Origin: Piezodorus guildinii
Taxonomy: Eukaryota > Arthropoda > Insecta > Hemiptera > Pentatomidae
Assembly (NCBI GenBank): GCA_023052935.1
Contig: CM041292.1
Span: 196,966,299 to 197,030,298, forward strand
DNA length: 64,000 nt
Direction of reading: 5' to 3'
Made by a program: the position numbers and the translations under genes. Shown here in pieces: positions 29,790 through 39,819 of this stretch (the stretch's first letter is position 1; each line of letters begins with the position of its first letter). Under the pieces are notes generated by a model. The model was not told the origin of the DNA, searched no databases, and saw nothing but the letters and a program-made list of their open reading frames with translations.

Positions 29790-30357
29790 AGTATCAGGAA
29801 TTTATTCAATTTTATACGCATCCTTTCGTATAATACCTATTGAAAATAGGTTTAGTTAACGTATTTGACAAGAATAAACAATGCTAGATATTTCAGGATA
29901 AAAAAAAATAAATAAATAATAATAATAAAGTTTGGGGTCTGAGAGACCCCACCTCACCAATTTTTGCCATAAATCTCACCTCACCAGTTAAAGGTTAAGG
30001 GCAAGTGACGGAATAAAAATGAGACGCAATCTCAGCTCCGCCCGCTGCTCAAGTATGCAGGTCCTACTTGCTTCTTGAACCCATTCTGCATCCGGTGAAT
30101 CTCAGCGTGGATCGCTGCTCCACTATGCGACCGGCCTTAGGCGGCTTAAGCTATAAGCGGGTTGCCTGATCGAGACGGAATTCTAGGAATCCATTTAGCG
30201 CTTCAGTCTCCCAAAACGCGTGCAGTTTAATAAACGCACCCTTATCCTAGCCACCACATCACAAGTAAAATATTTTCATGTCTGGGGGTCTATAATAAGG
30301 TACTTCTTGAAAACATCATAACCAGTATTTCAACTTCAGATAATTTTATATGTGATA
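29790..30357. other. Spacer with hairpin and weak SINE-like head
   Basis: No gene. A 7-bp-stem hairpin ggggtct-gag-agacccc at 29934-29950, followed by ccacctcacc, resembles the hairpin near the piggyBac relic at 23563. A tRNA-head-like antisense stretch (cctagccaccaca) occurs near 30240-30255. Neither is firm. Confidence 0.35.
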
Positions 30358-30371
30358 GGAGTAGTCTAGTT
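30358..30371 (+). repeat. SINE family S3, first bases (split by hAT insertion)
   Basis: 'ggagtagtctagtt' is the start of a tRNA-like head whose continuation is at 32363 after the hAT-like insertion. Joined, the box A reads TAGTCTAGTGGATAAAAC. Confidence 0.7.
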
Positions 30372-30523
30372 TAGTGGTTCCGAACAAACATTCTTCCCGG
30401 ACCCCTTCATACAACCATTTCATATTCATACAACCATATTTTAATATACTAGATGTCCTCGCGATTTCGTCAGCGTTACTTTATGTTATTATGATCGCTA
30501 TTAAGACTTTTTAAAAAAATGTA

Positions 30524-31194
30524 TTGGGTTGTCCGGTGTGTTCGTAGAGAAATAACTTTTGCCGAGTCCTTAAAGACACATAGGGCCTGGCGTTGTCTTG
30601 GTGGAATAGCACTCCTTTTCGATTCGCCAACTCTGGCCGTTTCTCTTCAATTGCTGCCTTCAATCGACCTAACTGAGCGCAGTAAAAGTCCGTATGGTAT
30701 GTATGGTTTTGTGGTAGGAGCTCAAAATGTATAATAATGTAACTATCTCACAGACAGTAATTCATGGATTGTTTGTGATGACCGTCATAATATCCTCGAT
30801 GTCAAGAGTTGAGCTCCGGCAAGCCCGGGGCTGGTCTTCCAAATTGAAATCTCCTTATGTTAACTGCGAAAACCACTTCTAAACCATGCTGTTAGCAATT
30901 GAATTGCTGCCATACGCTGCACTAATCTATCTTGCAGTTTTGGATGCTTTTTTACCTTTTTTTCAAAAAGAACAGCATAATATGCCGAAAATGAACCGAA
31001 CCGTCACTCATGTTGGTTTGCAATAAACTACACTACTGAGCCTTAATAAAGACGAATTCAGTGTATAAACATATTTAATTCCATAAGAATTAAAGGCATA
31101 TAAATAAACATTAGCTTCTTGATTCATTTTTAGTGGACAAAATGAAAGGTAAATTTTATTTTAAAAATCTCTACCAACTTTTCGGACAATCCAA
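30524..31194 (-). mobile_element. Deleted mariner-like transposon with TA flanks
   Basis: Terminal repeats ttgggttgtccg (30524 inward) and ttggattgtccg (31194 inward), both followed by ...gtagagaaat or gtagagattt, and flanked by TA (30522-30523, 31195-31196). Length 671 bp. Minus-strand transposase pieces: MSDGSVHFRHIMLFF, WFSQLT-GDFNLEDQPRA, FELLPQNHTYHTDFYCAQL and KGVLFHQDNARPYVS (second Asp, near 30595-30620). The C-terminal third with the last Asp is deleted. A separate lineage from 7302-8180. Confidence 0.88.
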
Positions 31195-31219
31195 TATTTT
31201 AGTACTTCTACGTAAATGA

Positions 31220-31440
31220 TATTTTTGGTTTTATTTTCTTGTGGCAGAACAACATACTGTTTTTCTCCGCTACCCGATCTTGAGGTAAATTGATTTATAC
31301 GTGTTTAAATGTTTTGCCATGTGATTTATTAATTGTTACGGCAAAAGATAACTTAATTGAATTACTTTAAAATTAAAAGGTAAATCATTTAGAATCGTTG
31401 GGATGCAAGCTTGATTTCACCCGTTTTTCCCTAGATTTTC
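31220..31440 (-). pseudogene. Helitron helicase C-terminal remnant
   Basis: Minus strand reads IPTILNDLPFNFKVIQLS then, after a 1-nt shift, LSFAVTINKSHGKTFKHV, matching the Pif1-like helicase block (F-A-M-T-I-N-K-S-Q-G-Q-T) of Helitron Rep/Hel proteins. The following CFSHGQLYVALSR-type block is degenerate. Fits the surrounding Helitron-like ends. Confidence 0.75.
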
Positions 31441-31837
31441 CACTGATTCTTCTCTCCTATTGGTCGCAGCGTGATGTTATAAGGCCTATAACCTTCCTCG
31501 ATAATTGGACAATCCAACTCAAAAAGAATTTCAATTTGAACCAGTAGTTTCTGAGATTAGCGCGTTCAAACAAACAAAATCTTCAGCTTTATAATATTAG
31601 TATAGATTAGGTATATATTCAGATTTTTCCTGGACTACGCCGTATTACGTACATTTCAGGCGAAATACCTCTACCGAAACTAAGTTCTAAAAATGACCTG
31701 TTTGAGGAAATGTAAATAATGAAAACAGGACCAGGCTCTAGGCGTTTACTTCAATCCACGAAACAATGAAAAACTAATATTTAATGTTGGAACTGGCAGA
31801 TGGTCCTTGAATATTTTATATTTAAAAACCGTTTGTT

Positions 31838-31998
31838 ATGCCGTCCTTTAGAGACAACGTAAAATGATAGTCCAGAGCCTGTGCTAAGTCAGGTACTCGT
31901 TAAAGATACCTATCCTAATCAAACCTGGATAGGCGGAATTCAGGGCTTCCACTTTAATATCGCTCGATAGCCTCAGAAGCATAAAATGACGTTAAATG
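31838..31998 (+). repeat. SINE family S1 fragment
   Basis: Sense-strand S1 body: 'ttatgccgtcc', 'acgtaaaatgatagtcc', 'caggtactcgttaaag', 'acctatcctaat' and 'aaaatgacgttaaatgaa'. The tRNA-like head is missing. Lies inside the hAT-like element. Confidence 0.75.
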
Positions 31999-32362
31999 AA
32001 TATAAATAACCCAAAATTTAAAACTTATACAAGAAGGTATTTATTTAAATAATCATAAAGAAATCCAATATGGTCTATTATCAACACATCATAAATCTTA
32101 TGATCTTTAAGCCCATTATTTTCGAAACGTTATAAAATAATAAATTTTAAGGTTGTGATTGTAAACAGTATAAATAAACAAAAGCAATTCTATCACTTGA
32201 AATGTTAAATTTGTACGTGTAGAGCATATGATATTGATTAAAAGCCAAGGCTACACAAATATTTTACGTTAAGGTAATTAAAAATTAAAATTACCTCTCG
32301 GACCCCCTGGACATAATTTGCAGACCCACAGGGGTGTGCGGACCACCAGTTGGCGACCACTG

Positions 32363-32620
32363 GTCTAGTGGATAAAACCAGCATCTAAAGGTCCCGGATC
32401 GAACCTTGGCTATGGCAGCCATGGATACCCTCTGAAGTATGGATTCCCTTATTGGGAACATCCAGCCTGTGTAAAATGGGTACCGAATTTAGACGATTCA
32501 GGTTTAATTACCGCCTAGTACGGTCGTTGACCGTAGAACAGAACGAGACTCAATACGCTTTAAACACATGGTCCTTCCTGGGTTATCGAATAACAGGCTG
32601 TTTATTTTTTTTTTTTTTTA
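32363..32620 (+). repeat. SINE family S3, main part
   Basis: Box A TGGTCTAGTGGATAAAAC (with part of the TSD) and box B-like GGATCGAACCT near 32398-32408 have normal tRNA promoter spacing. Followed by a unique-looking ~190-bp body ('cttattgggaacatccagcc', 'gtagaacagaacgagactca') and a 15-nt T-run (32605-32619). Only copy in the window. Confidence 0.7.
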
Positions 32621-32744
32621 TATCAGCATAAATGGCATGTTTAGAGATTGTATTCAATTCTAAACACAAACCGTATTATCAATTTTATATGTACATCTAG
32701 AAAGTGTTTGGAAAATTAAACTTGTATTTAATTTTTTGATTCTC

Positions 32745-33517
32745 ACTAGTTACGCTGATGACACATGTGTGTTATCCTTAAGTAGTGACCCAACGGTTGC
32801 ATCACAATCCCTACAGTCTCACATCCAATCCATTGAAGAATGTGTCATAACTGGAGAATTAAATTCAATCCCAATAAATCCCATCAAATTACCTTTACCC
32901 TTCGTCGCAAGCCTATGACTACCTGTACTACTGTATCCTTTCCCAACATTCCACTATTCCCTGTTGAACAGATCCGTTACCTTGGACTCCATCTAGACAA
33001 GCGCCTTACTTAGAATCCCCACACTAGACTAAAACGACAAGAAACTGCCCGCAGATACCTCTTACTACAACACTTACTTGACAAACTCTCAAAACTTATT
33101 TACATCACGATTATCCTATCTATTTGGACCTATGGAATTGAGGTATGGGGGTCCACTAAACTATCAAACTCCTCCCGCAACCAATCTTTGCGATCCAAAA
33201 TTCTACGAAACATCCTCAATGCTCCTTACTTTGTAACTAATAAACTCATCCTTAGATTACTAAATATCCCACTGGTTGCAGACTTAGCCCACGATAGATA
33301 TACCTACCTCTTATCTACATTCCCGGTAATCCTCCGAGGCGCCTAAGACTAAGTGGTCTCGAGACCTGCACATAAAATAACCTTGAAGTACTACCACTGG
33401 GTGGTTACTTTACATGGCTATTCTTGCCTATTATTGTAATTCAGCCATTTTACTTATTGTATTTGTATAAACAGTTGTAAAAAAAACAATAAAATATGTT
33501 TAAAAAAAAAAAAAAAA
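32745..33517 (+). mobile_element. 5'-truncated J2 Jockey-like LINE
   Basis: Starts at the RT active site (TSYADDTCVLSL near 32748-32780), then YLGLHLDKRLT, IWTYGIEVWGSTKLSNS and LNAPYFVTNK in several frames. Ends with the J2 3' UTR ('agtactaccactgggtgg', 'acaataaaatatg') and poly(A) at 33500-33517. A 7-bp match tgattct occurs on both sides but is weak as a TSD. Confidence 0.85.
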
Positions 33518-34089
33518 TTCTGATTCTTGCAGTTTCTGTGGTGTCTAATGTCTGCTAATGAAAGTTCTGTTGTATTTAAATTCATGACGTTTTTTTTAGT
33601 TTTTAATTATATATCACATAAGTATTTATTGGATTTACCATTTTCAATACAAGTAAAGAAAAAAAAATAAACATATAGAAAGACTCGCAACAATAGAAAT
33701 CAAACATAAAACCTAGTTGTTTTCACAAAAAGACACGAAGATCAGTTTAAGGAAGTTCGTTAAGTGGCCATGATTGTCCAGTTCTGGAGAAGAGAGTCGA
33801 GTGGCCATCGAATCCTACAGGCACTTACTTGAGAAAAATGTTCCAGGCCACTCCAGCGGCGTGTTTATGTTCCTTAAAAGCCAACTTGTAGCTCGTAAAG
33901 TTCCAGCAATTTAGACTCTTGGAGTAATCAAATTTACTGTCACATTAATTTTATTTGAACACAGAACATATATTTTTAAAGTAAGACATACAATGGAAAG
34001 GATCTATAAATTGTATCAATGAAATGTGTCATAAAATGTCTTTAAGTGAAGCTTAAAGCTCTTGAATTCTTTCTGATATCACTTTATTT
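33518..34089. other. Spacer without recognised features
   Basis: No gene or classified repeat. Slightly GC-richer around 33735-33900 but no open frame. Confidence 0.4.
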
Positions 34090-34101
34090 ATTATTATGTA
34101 A

Positions 34102-34307
34102 TAATAATAATTATAGGCTTACCGAACCCGAAGGTTCCATGCCAGTAGCACCATATTCCGTCAGCACAGACTCGTCCAATGTTCTCCGTTCAAGTCCAAA
34201 CTCCCAAGAACAGCCTTAACGCAATCCTCCCATCAAAGCTTCGGCCTACCTTTTGGACGCCTACCAGTCGGATCAGCAAATACCAACTTTCTCGGAATCC
34301 GTTCCTC
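34102..34307 (-). mobile_element. 5'-truncated RTE-like LINE with 12-bp TSD
   Basis: Same 3' end as 23925-24352: minus-strand ERIPRKLVFADPTGRRPKGRPK with (taa)n tail. Direct repeats attattatgtaa at 34090-34101 and 34308-34319. Only ~200 bp of the element was copied. Confidence 0.85.
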
Positions 34308-34319
34308 ATTATTATGTAA

Positions 34320-34954
34320 CAAGTTTTAAATTTCCCCGCTCTGTTCACGTCCGCCCGATGTCTTGAAGTTTGAACTCAATCCTATATAGGTGAATGTACA
34401 GTGTCGCTGCCTATGATGAGATAGGGGGACCCTCCAATTCTAAGCCTTTCCCGTAGGAAGCCTCTTCCCGAATGGATGGAAGAACAGTACCGAAAAAACC
34501 AGGAGCAGTTTGAGGCTATTCTTATTTAATTTGTTTTTCGTTATATTATTTTATACCCGTTCGGAGACAGCGTTAAGCATCCTATGTTAATTTTTGTTTG
34601 AAGATTAATCGATATTATTTTCTTTATTTGGTTTTAAAATTAATTATTATTTATTACTTTTAGTTGGTGTTATGATGGGATTATCTCTTGTATGCCGTTT
34701 GCTAAAGGAAATAAAGTATAGAACTTGAATAATTTTATTTTTAATGAAAGACCTGGACCCTAAACCACGAAACCATGTCACAATTAAATAAACTTAATGG
34801 GTCATTAATGAATGTCTATGAAATCTCAATTTTAAATAATAATAGGTAAAATTGCAGGTAATGTAATAATATTCTGATAATAATTTCTATAATTATTTTA
34901 ATTTTTTCAATTAAAAAACGTGAATTATCACTAAATTCACGAATATATTATTTT
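34320..34954. other. Unassigned region
   Basis: The stretch 34340-34735 ends 'aaataaagtatagaacttg' and could be the 3' UTR of an unidentified LINE, but no coding motif supports it. The remainder is AT-rich. Confidence 0.3.
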
Positions 34955-35490
34955 TTTTTAAACATATTTATTGATATTTACAAGTGTATTAAATAAAAAT
35001 ACATGTAGTAAATGAGATGGTAATATATAAAACTGTCATGAAAAACATGTAGAGACACTACCCAGTGGCAGCACTCTAAAAATATTCTAAACTAAGGCCC
35101 CGGGGCCATTTCCTTTTCAGGCGCATCGGAGGATTATTCGGAATCGAAGAGAAAGAAAGGATTGAAACTAGTGGGTTAAAGTGAGAATGGAGTTTGTCAT
35201 AAAAGGATTGATACCTGGTCCGGGCCAAATCAGTAACATATGGAACATTAAGGTCTTTATGGATAAGTTTATTCGTGACAAAGTATGGAGCGTTGAGGAT
35301 TTTACGAAGGATTTCGGATTGTAAGGATTGGATGCGGGAATAATTTGATGGTTTAGTAGAGCCCCAAAGCTCTACTCCGTAAGTCCAGATTGGTCTTATA
35401 ATAGTCATGTGGATGAGCCTTTCGTAGTTCAAAGGAAGGTTTGATCGTTTGTTTAGTAAGTGTTGAAGTAGCCTAAAGCGGCGTTTTATT
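34955..35490 (-). mobile_element. 5'-truncated J2 Jockey-like LINE
   Basis: T-run at 34951-34960, the J2 3' UTR ('ctacccagtggcagcact'), and an open 118-codon piece at 35076-35432 (IRPIWTYGVELWGSTKPSN, ILNAPYFVTNKLIHKDLNV, ending MRLKRKWPRGLS). Sequence upstream to about 35490 corresponds to the LLNK region before it. Inactive. Confidence 0.88.
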
Positions 35491-35867
35491 TTATTTCTTA
35501 AATCTGAGATGTTATTACGGGTGTCAGGAGGTCCACAGAAGATGTCCAGGGGGTCCGCGAGATGTCATTGAAAAATAATTGCAAGTACATTTAACCAAAA
35601 TCTTTGTGAATCCTTGGCTTTTAATAAGAACCGCACACTCTACACGGACAAATATAATATTCTTAGCGACACGATTGCTTGTGTTTATTGACAATGACCT
35701 ACTACAAAACCACAACCTTAAAATGGATCATTTTCTAACATTTCTATAATAATGAGCTTAGAGAACAGGAGTATCGAAGAAGATAATTAACAATATTTGC
35801 TTTTTTTATGAGTATTCGAATAAAGACCTCCTTCTATAAGTTTGAAATTTTAGGTTTTTTGTATTCA
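35491..35867. other. Spacer with hAT-like motif
   Basis: No gene. 'ccagggggtccgcgagatg' at about 35554-35572 resembles subterminal sequence of hAT-type elements; no TIR was found for it. Confidence 0.3.
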
Positions 35868-36085
35868 CTTAATGTAATTTTATGCTATTGTGGCTATCGG
35901 ACGATATTAAAATAGAAGTCCTAATTTCGTTTATCCAGGTTTTATCAGGATGGGAATCTTAAACGAGTACCTGACTTAGCAAGGCTCTGGACTACAATTT
36001 TACGTTCCCTATGAAGGACAGCATAACAAATGATTTTTAATTCTTTTAAAAAATTGAAGGGACATCTGCCAGGTTTAAAAGTAAC
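35868..36085 (-). repeat. SINE family S1 copy
   Basis: Antisense S1 body: 'tggctatcggacgat', 'ccaggttttatcagga', 'cgagtacctgacttagc', 'tacaattttacgttcc', ending 'atctgccaggtt'. The head is truncated at box B. Confidence 0.75.
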
Positions 36086-36254
36086 ATTTAATTGTTTAAT
36101 TTTTCGTAGATTGAAGTAAATTGCTAGTGCTTAGTTCTTTTTTATTTATATCTATTTCCCCTACTAGTCAAATTTTAATGTTCCTATACAGAATTTAGAA
36201 GGCATTTTGCATGCAATGTACGTGATACTGTGTAGCCCAATGAGAATCTAAATA

Positions 36255-36336
36255 TTTATCTAATATTTAGATTTGGGGGTCCCTGCCATTGAAATATTTG
36301 TATAAAGGGGCTCGCGAAATTTTTTGTTGGGAACCA
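36255..36336 (-). mobile_element. hAT-like terminus
   Basis: Plus strand ends 'ttgttgggaaccactg' at about 36336; on the minus strand this is CAGTGGTTCCCAACAA followed by a gagcccc and gggaccccc context, a typical hAT end. The partner end was not found. The small minus-strand frame here is not a gene. Confidence 0.5.
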
Positions 36337-36554
36337 CTGCTTTAGAGAAAGGTGCGTCCGTAAGTGGTTAGCTAAGTTGAGAACCGGATATTTTGACTTT
36401 GATGCAAAGCGTCTATGTCGTATTTCAACTGTTAATGACGACCGAATCCCAAAATTTACCTGGGAAATGGCAACATGTATTAGATCAAAATAGGCCATGT
36501 ATAATTGATTAAAAATATTTACAAAAATGTGAAATATATATTGATATCACCAGT

Positions 36555-36735
36555 AAAAAACGCTTGGAACATTAAATACAAGCAACTTGCTCGGAACCAC
36601 TATTTTACGTTTTCTTTGTATATCAAGGATTTTCTATTCAATTTGTAAATTATATGTGCTGGGTTAGAACCTGCTAACTTTGGCAGAGAAGGCTGTTTTG
36701 CTAGCCATAGGTGACTCCATTGCATCATAGTATAA
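36555..36735 (-). repeat. SINE family S1 copy with tRNA-like head
   Basis: Antisense: 'ggaaccactattttacg', 'caaggattttctatt', then 'gctgggttagaacctgc', whose complement holds box B-like GGTTCTAACCC. Head extends to about 36735 with a ggctagcaaaac box A-like stretch on the minus strand. Confidence 0.7.
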
Positions 36736-36739
36736 AATA

Positions 36740-37260
36740 ATATCTATAATGTTTAAACATTACACCTCGAACTCTGGTTATTCATCAAGGAGGTTAAAAA
36801 CTCATCGGCACTAACCGGATGGGACAGGAGTTACGAGGACGAAGGAGTTTCAACTCTCCACCACTAACTAATCGGCAGAGGGAGGGAGTTAACTCCATCC
36901 CGGTCTCGATGTATGAAAGATGATGGGGATCCGAGGGGCAAACTCCATCAGACAGTTAGGCCTTGGAGAAAGGAGCTCCGCTAATTGTATGAAGGGAAGA
37001 GTAATCAAGTTTGGGGCGCTTACCTTCCCCCGGCGGTTCATTACCGTCCCTCGGTGACGTAACAAATAAGGCGACGATTTGACTGGGGAGAGTGGAATTA
37101 ACTCGACTCTCTAACCTGCTTCCTTCATTAACTGCGCCGCCGTCCGTCATCCGTCCGGATCCCAAGCCGCAGGCAACCGGAACAGGTATCCTCACCTGCA
37201 CACCGGCTTCTAGTATTGTAAGGGGCAATATCAATCGGGTGCACATGATCGTTTATAAAT
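36740..37260. other. GC-richer island of unknown origin
   Basis: About 500 bp markedly richer in G+C than its surroundings, followed by a T-run at 37259-37273. A 96-codon minus-strand frame (36956-37246; contains PRDGNEPPGEGKRPKLDYSS) shows no motif I recognise. It could be part of a retrotransposon 5' region, an old coding exon or a CpG-rich repeat; unresolved. Confidence 0.35.
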
Positions 37261-37479
37261 TTTTTTTTTTTTTTCCTTTCTCTTTATTTCACTTACGTTA
37301 CACTTATAAGATAAAAATTAAGGGATTGTAAAAATGTTGGATTTTGTGTTTTCAACAATTTAAAAACTTAAAAAATGAATTGAAAATAATTTTAATTCAG
37401 GGACATTACGTCTCCTAAGAATAATATACATTGAAAAGAGAAAGTCCAATTTGTCTGACATCATTTGATTCATAATTAT

Positions 37480-37579
37480 TTATTGATGTTTATTTTATTA
37501 TGGCTAATCGAACGATGCTACAGTGGGAGTCCTCAATTTCACCAATCCGGGTTTATTAGGATAGGGATCTTTAGCGATT
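37480..37579 (-). repeat. SINE family S1, 3' part (split)
   Basis: Antisense S1 3' body ('ggctaatcgaacgatgct', 'gggtttattaggatag') up to the J1 insertion; continues at 38536. Confidence 0.85.
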
Positions 37580-38524
37580 TTTTTTTTTTTTTTTTTTGAA
37601 ACAATTCTTTATTGAACAATATTACAATCTGTCCAATTTAGGACATTTTTAATAGGGATAAAGTACAACATTCATACTGCATTCACACGATATATACAAA
37701 ACAATAAATTTATATAATAATAGTACAATATAAATAAATACAAAACAAAATCAATAAAAATATATACAAAAGTCACTCATACCTATATACAATTCACAAG
37801 CATACAGCACGTGAGTGGAGAATCTAGCCAATGCTAGAACTCCAATATACATTTTACAAGAGGTCTCGAGGCCACTGCCGTTTCAACCTTCTAGGAGGAT
37901 GGTAAGGATGTGTGGAGCTGGATAAGGATTGAGCTAGGGGATTAGGGTGATGGATAAGGTTCTGATGGAATTTAGAGAATTTTAATGGTATAAGGTCTAA
38001 AATAAATGGAATATTTAGGTCGCGGTGTAAGGTATGGTTGGATACATAATAAGGAGCATTAACTATTGTTCGGAGGACTTTTGATTGGAAGGATTGAATG
38101 CGTTTGATGTTAGAAAATTTAGCTGTCCCCCACAGTTCAAGTCCGTAGGTCCAGATAGGTTTCAGTACTGTCTTGTATATTAGCAGTTTGTTCTCGATAG
38201 ATAATTTAGAATTTCTGTTCAGTAGTCTGTATAATTGTCCAAATCGTCGATTAAGTTCTTGTCGTTTAAGTCTAGTATGTGGGTTCCAAGTTAGTCTTTT
38301 GTCCAGAAGGAAGCCAAGATACCGGACTGTGTCGGAGAAAGGAAGCGGAACGGAGTTAAAGAGAACTGGAGGGCAGGATTGCCTTCGAAGGGTAAAGGTG
38401 ACATGTCTGCATTTGGATTGATTTACTTTAATTCTCCAGTTGTTACACCAGTCTTCAATTTGAGAAAGGTGTGTTTGGAGGTCTGTAGATGCAATTTCGG
38501 GATCTAAGTGAGAGGATAGGATAG
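37580..38524 (-). mobile_element. 5'-truncated J1 Jockey-like LINE inside SINE S1
   Basis: Flanked by an 11-bp repeat ctttagcgatt (37569-37579 and 38525-38535). T-run at 37579-37597, J1 3' UTR ('ttctttattgaacaatatta', 'ccaatttaggacat'), and ORF2 C-terminus on the minus strand (RLKRQWPRDLL, IWTYGLELWGTAKFSN, YLGFLLDKRLTWNP) to about the QSQLKTLIEDWCNN region. Removing it restores the S1 sequence. Confidence 0.92.
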
Positions 38525-38535
38525 CTTTAGCGATT

Positions 38536-38705
38536 AGCTGACATCGTACAGACTCGGGACCACCTTTTAACGTCCCCTCCGAAGGAAGGCATAACTAAGA
38601 ATTTTTTACTTGCATTAAAAAATACAAGGGCCATCTGCGGGTTTGAACCCGGGATCTTGGTCATAGGAGACTGTTATGCTAACCACCACGCTACAGGTAA
38701 CCCAA
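38536..38705 (-). repeat. SINE family S1, 5' part with tRNA-like head
   Basis: Best head of the family. On the minus strand: TAGCGTGGTGGTTAGCAT (box A region, near 38675-38692) and CGGGTTCAAACCCG (box B, near 38638-38651). Body 'ggaccaccttttaacgtccc' lies downstream. Defines S1 as tRNA-derived and transcribed toward lower coordinates. Confidence 0.85.
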
Positions 38706-38829
38706 AATTTAGTCAAGTAAATTATATAAAGTTATATATAAAAAAAAAAGATAAAAATAAAAACAGATAACGATATCGAGTGAGTTTAGTTATGTATTAT
38801 CAAAGTCTAGATTTATCACATACGTATGG

Positions 38830-39140
38830 AAGATCGATTTTAGAGGTGGAGCAATAATTGGTGTTTGAAAGTGGTAAGGGATGACACTATTCAGAGGGAG
38901 GTGGGTAAAGAGTTCCAAAGTATGGTAGCGCGGATGATAAAGGTCTCTTCAAAGAATGTTGTTCTATGAGAGGATAGGTATAGATCGGTAGGTTGAGATT
39001 TTGTATTTAGGGTGTGCACAATAGAGAAAGGAGTTGGGAGGTCGAAGATACAGGATTTTTTTCTGGCTCGCAGGGATTAGAGTAGGAAGATGCCAAGTAT
39101 GTATTCTCTTTGACCAGAATACTAGTGAGAGACGTGTGGC
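38830..39140 (-). pseudogene. CR1/Daphne-like LINE ORF2 C-terminal fragment
   Basis: Minus-strand translation gives YILGIFLL, PTPFSIVHTLNTKSQPTDLY, HRTTFFEETFIIRATILWNS and LPTSL then SSLTTFKHQLLLHL, the terminal F-F-x-S-F-x-x-R-x-x-x-x-W-N-x-L-P block of CR1/Daphne-type elements. One stop occurs after PTSL. Related to 53475-54115. Exact clade not determined. Confidence 0.7.
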
Positions 39141-39819
39141 TGTGTATGTAAAAACCTTTTAAAAAAAAAAAATGACACTTATTTTCTGCATATTTTAGTT
39201 TATTATTTTTTTTATATTATTTGGTTTATCACCTTTGTAATCAATAAAAAAAAATTCACCTCCCCTCTCCCCCCAGAAAAATTGAGGACTTACGTTTTAA
39301 GACACGTAGTATCGGGATAACGAATAAAAACAAATCAGTTCAACGGAATTAATAAGTAAATAACTTCCAAAATTTATTTATTATTATTATTGTTAGTATA
39401 CGCAGTGAACCGAGGATTCAATAGAAAATCAAGTTTCCTACGTAACGGAAAAAGGAAAAATTGAAATCGGTAAAAAAATAGTAGTGATACAGTATTTTGA
39501 AATTAGCAGTGGTTATACGACATTTTCTTCTGAATTATTTATTGCTTTTCAATATAATATATAATAAAAGCCTAAATATAGACTATTAAAACTTATACCC
39601 TGATATAATTATTTGGAAATAATTTACTATGTTTACCCCTATGTAATAATTTGAAGCGTTGTTTTCTTAGGTATAATAAGGCATCAAAATATACATTTCC
39701 ATTGATTTAGGCCAGCGCCTTTAAAGAGTACTGAGAAAAAAACGGGAAGATTGTGCGCGCAAAAAATCTTATATTTAATTATTCTGGTTTCGATGAAGGT
39801 AGTAAACTATTTTTTTTTT
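39141..39819. other. AT-rich spacer
   Basis: No gene. 39377-39425 ((att)n then 'cagtgaaccgaggattcaa') weakly resembles the RTE-like 3' tail at 23930. Confidence 0.35.

Larger units (their letters stand above)
30449..31606 (-). mobile_element. Helitron-like element with nested mariner
   Basis: On the minus strand it begins TCTATACTAATATTATAAAG (at 31606, preceded by A) and ends CTAG (30452-30449) followed by T. This fits Helitron 5'-TC and CTRR-3' ends inserted between A and T. The TATAATATTAGTATAGA end and the tagatgtcctcgcgatttcg end resemble terminal sequences common in insect Helitron-type repeats. Inside lies a helicase C-terminal remnant at 31220-31440. The mariner at 30524-31194 splits it. 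Confidence 0.72.
30372..32362. mobile_element. hAT-like element hosting Helitron, mariner and SINE insertions
   Basis: Left end tagtggttccgaac and right end (reading inward) cagtggtcgccaac form imperfect terminal repeats of the hAT CAGTGGTT-type. They are followed inward by ggacccc motifs on both sides. The 8-bp flanks gtctagtt (30364-30371) and gtctagtg (32363-32370) match 7/8, the duplication length of hAT. Excluding the nested insertions little original sequence remains and no transposase was seen, so it was probably a non-autonomous element. Confidence 0.75.

Noticed and set aside
32735..33530. TSD of the J2 copy (tgattct)
   Set aside because: Only 7 bp and not directly abutting both ends; too short to claim.
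36956..37246. 96-codon minus frame as a host gene
   Set aside because: GC-rich DNA stays open by composition. No recognisable domain or splice structure, and a T-run follows.
38630..38705. tRNA gene
   Set aside because: Box A and B are present but no acceptor stem or full cloverleaf, and the sequence continues into a dispersed SINE body. The heads at 46280, 54400, 24670 and 32363 were rejected for the same reason.
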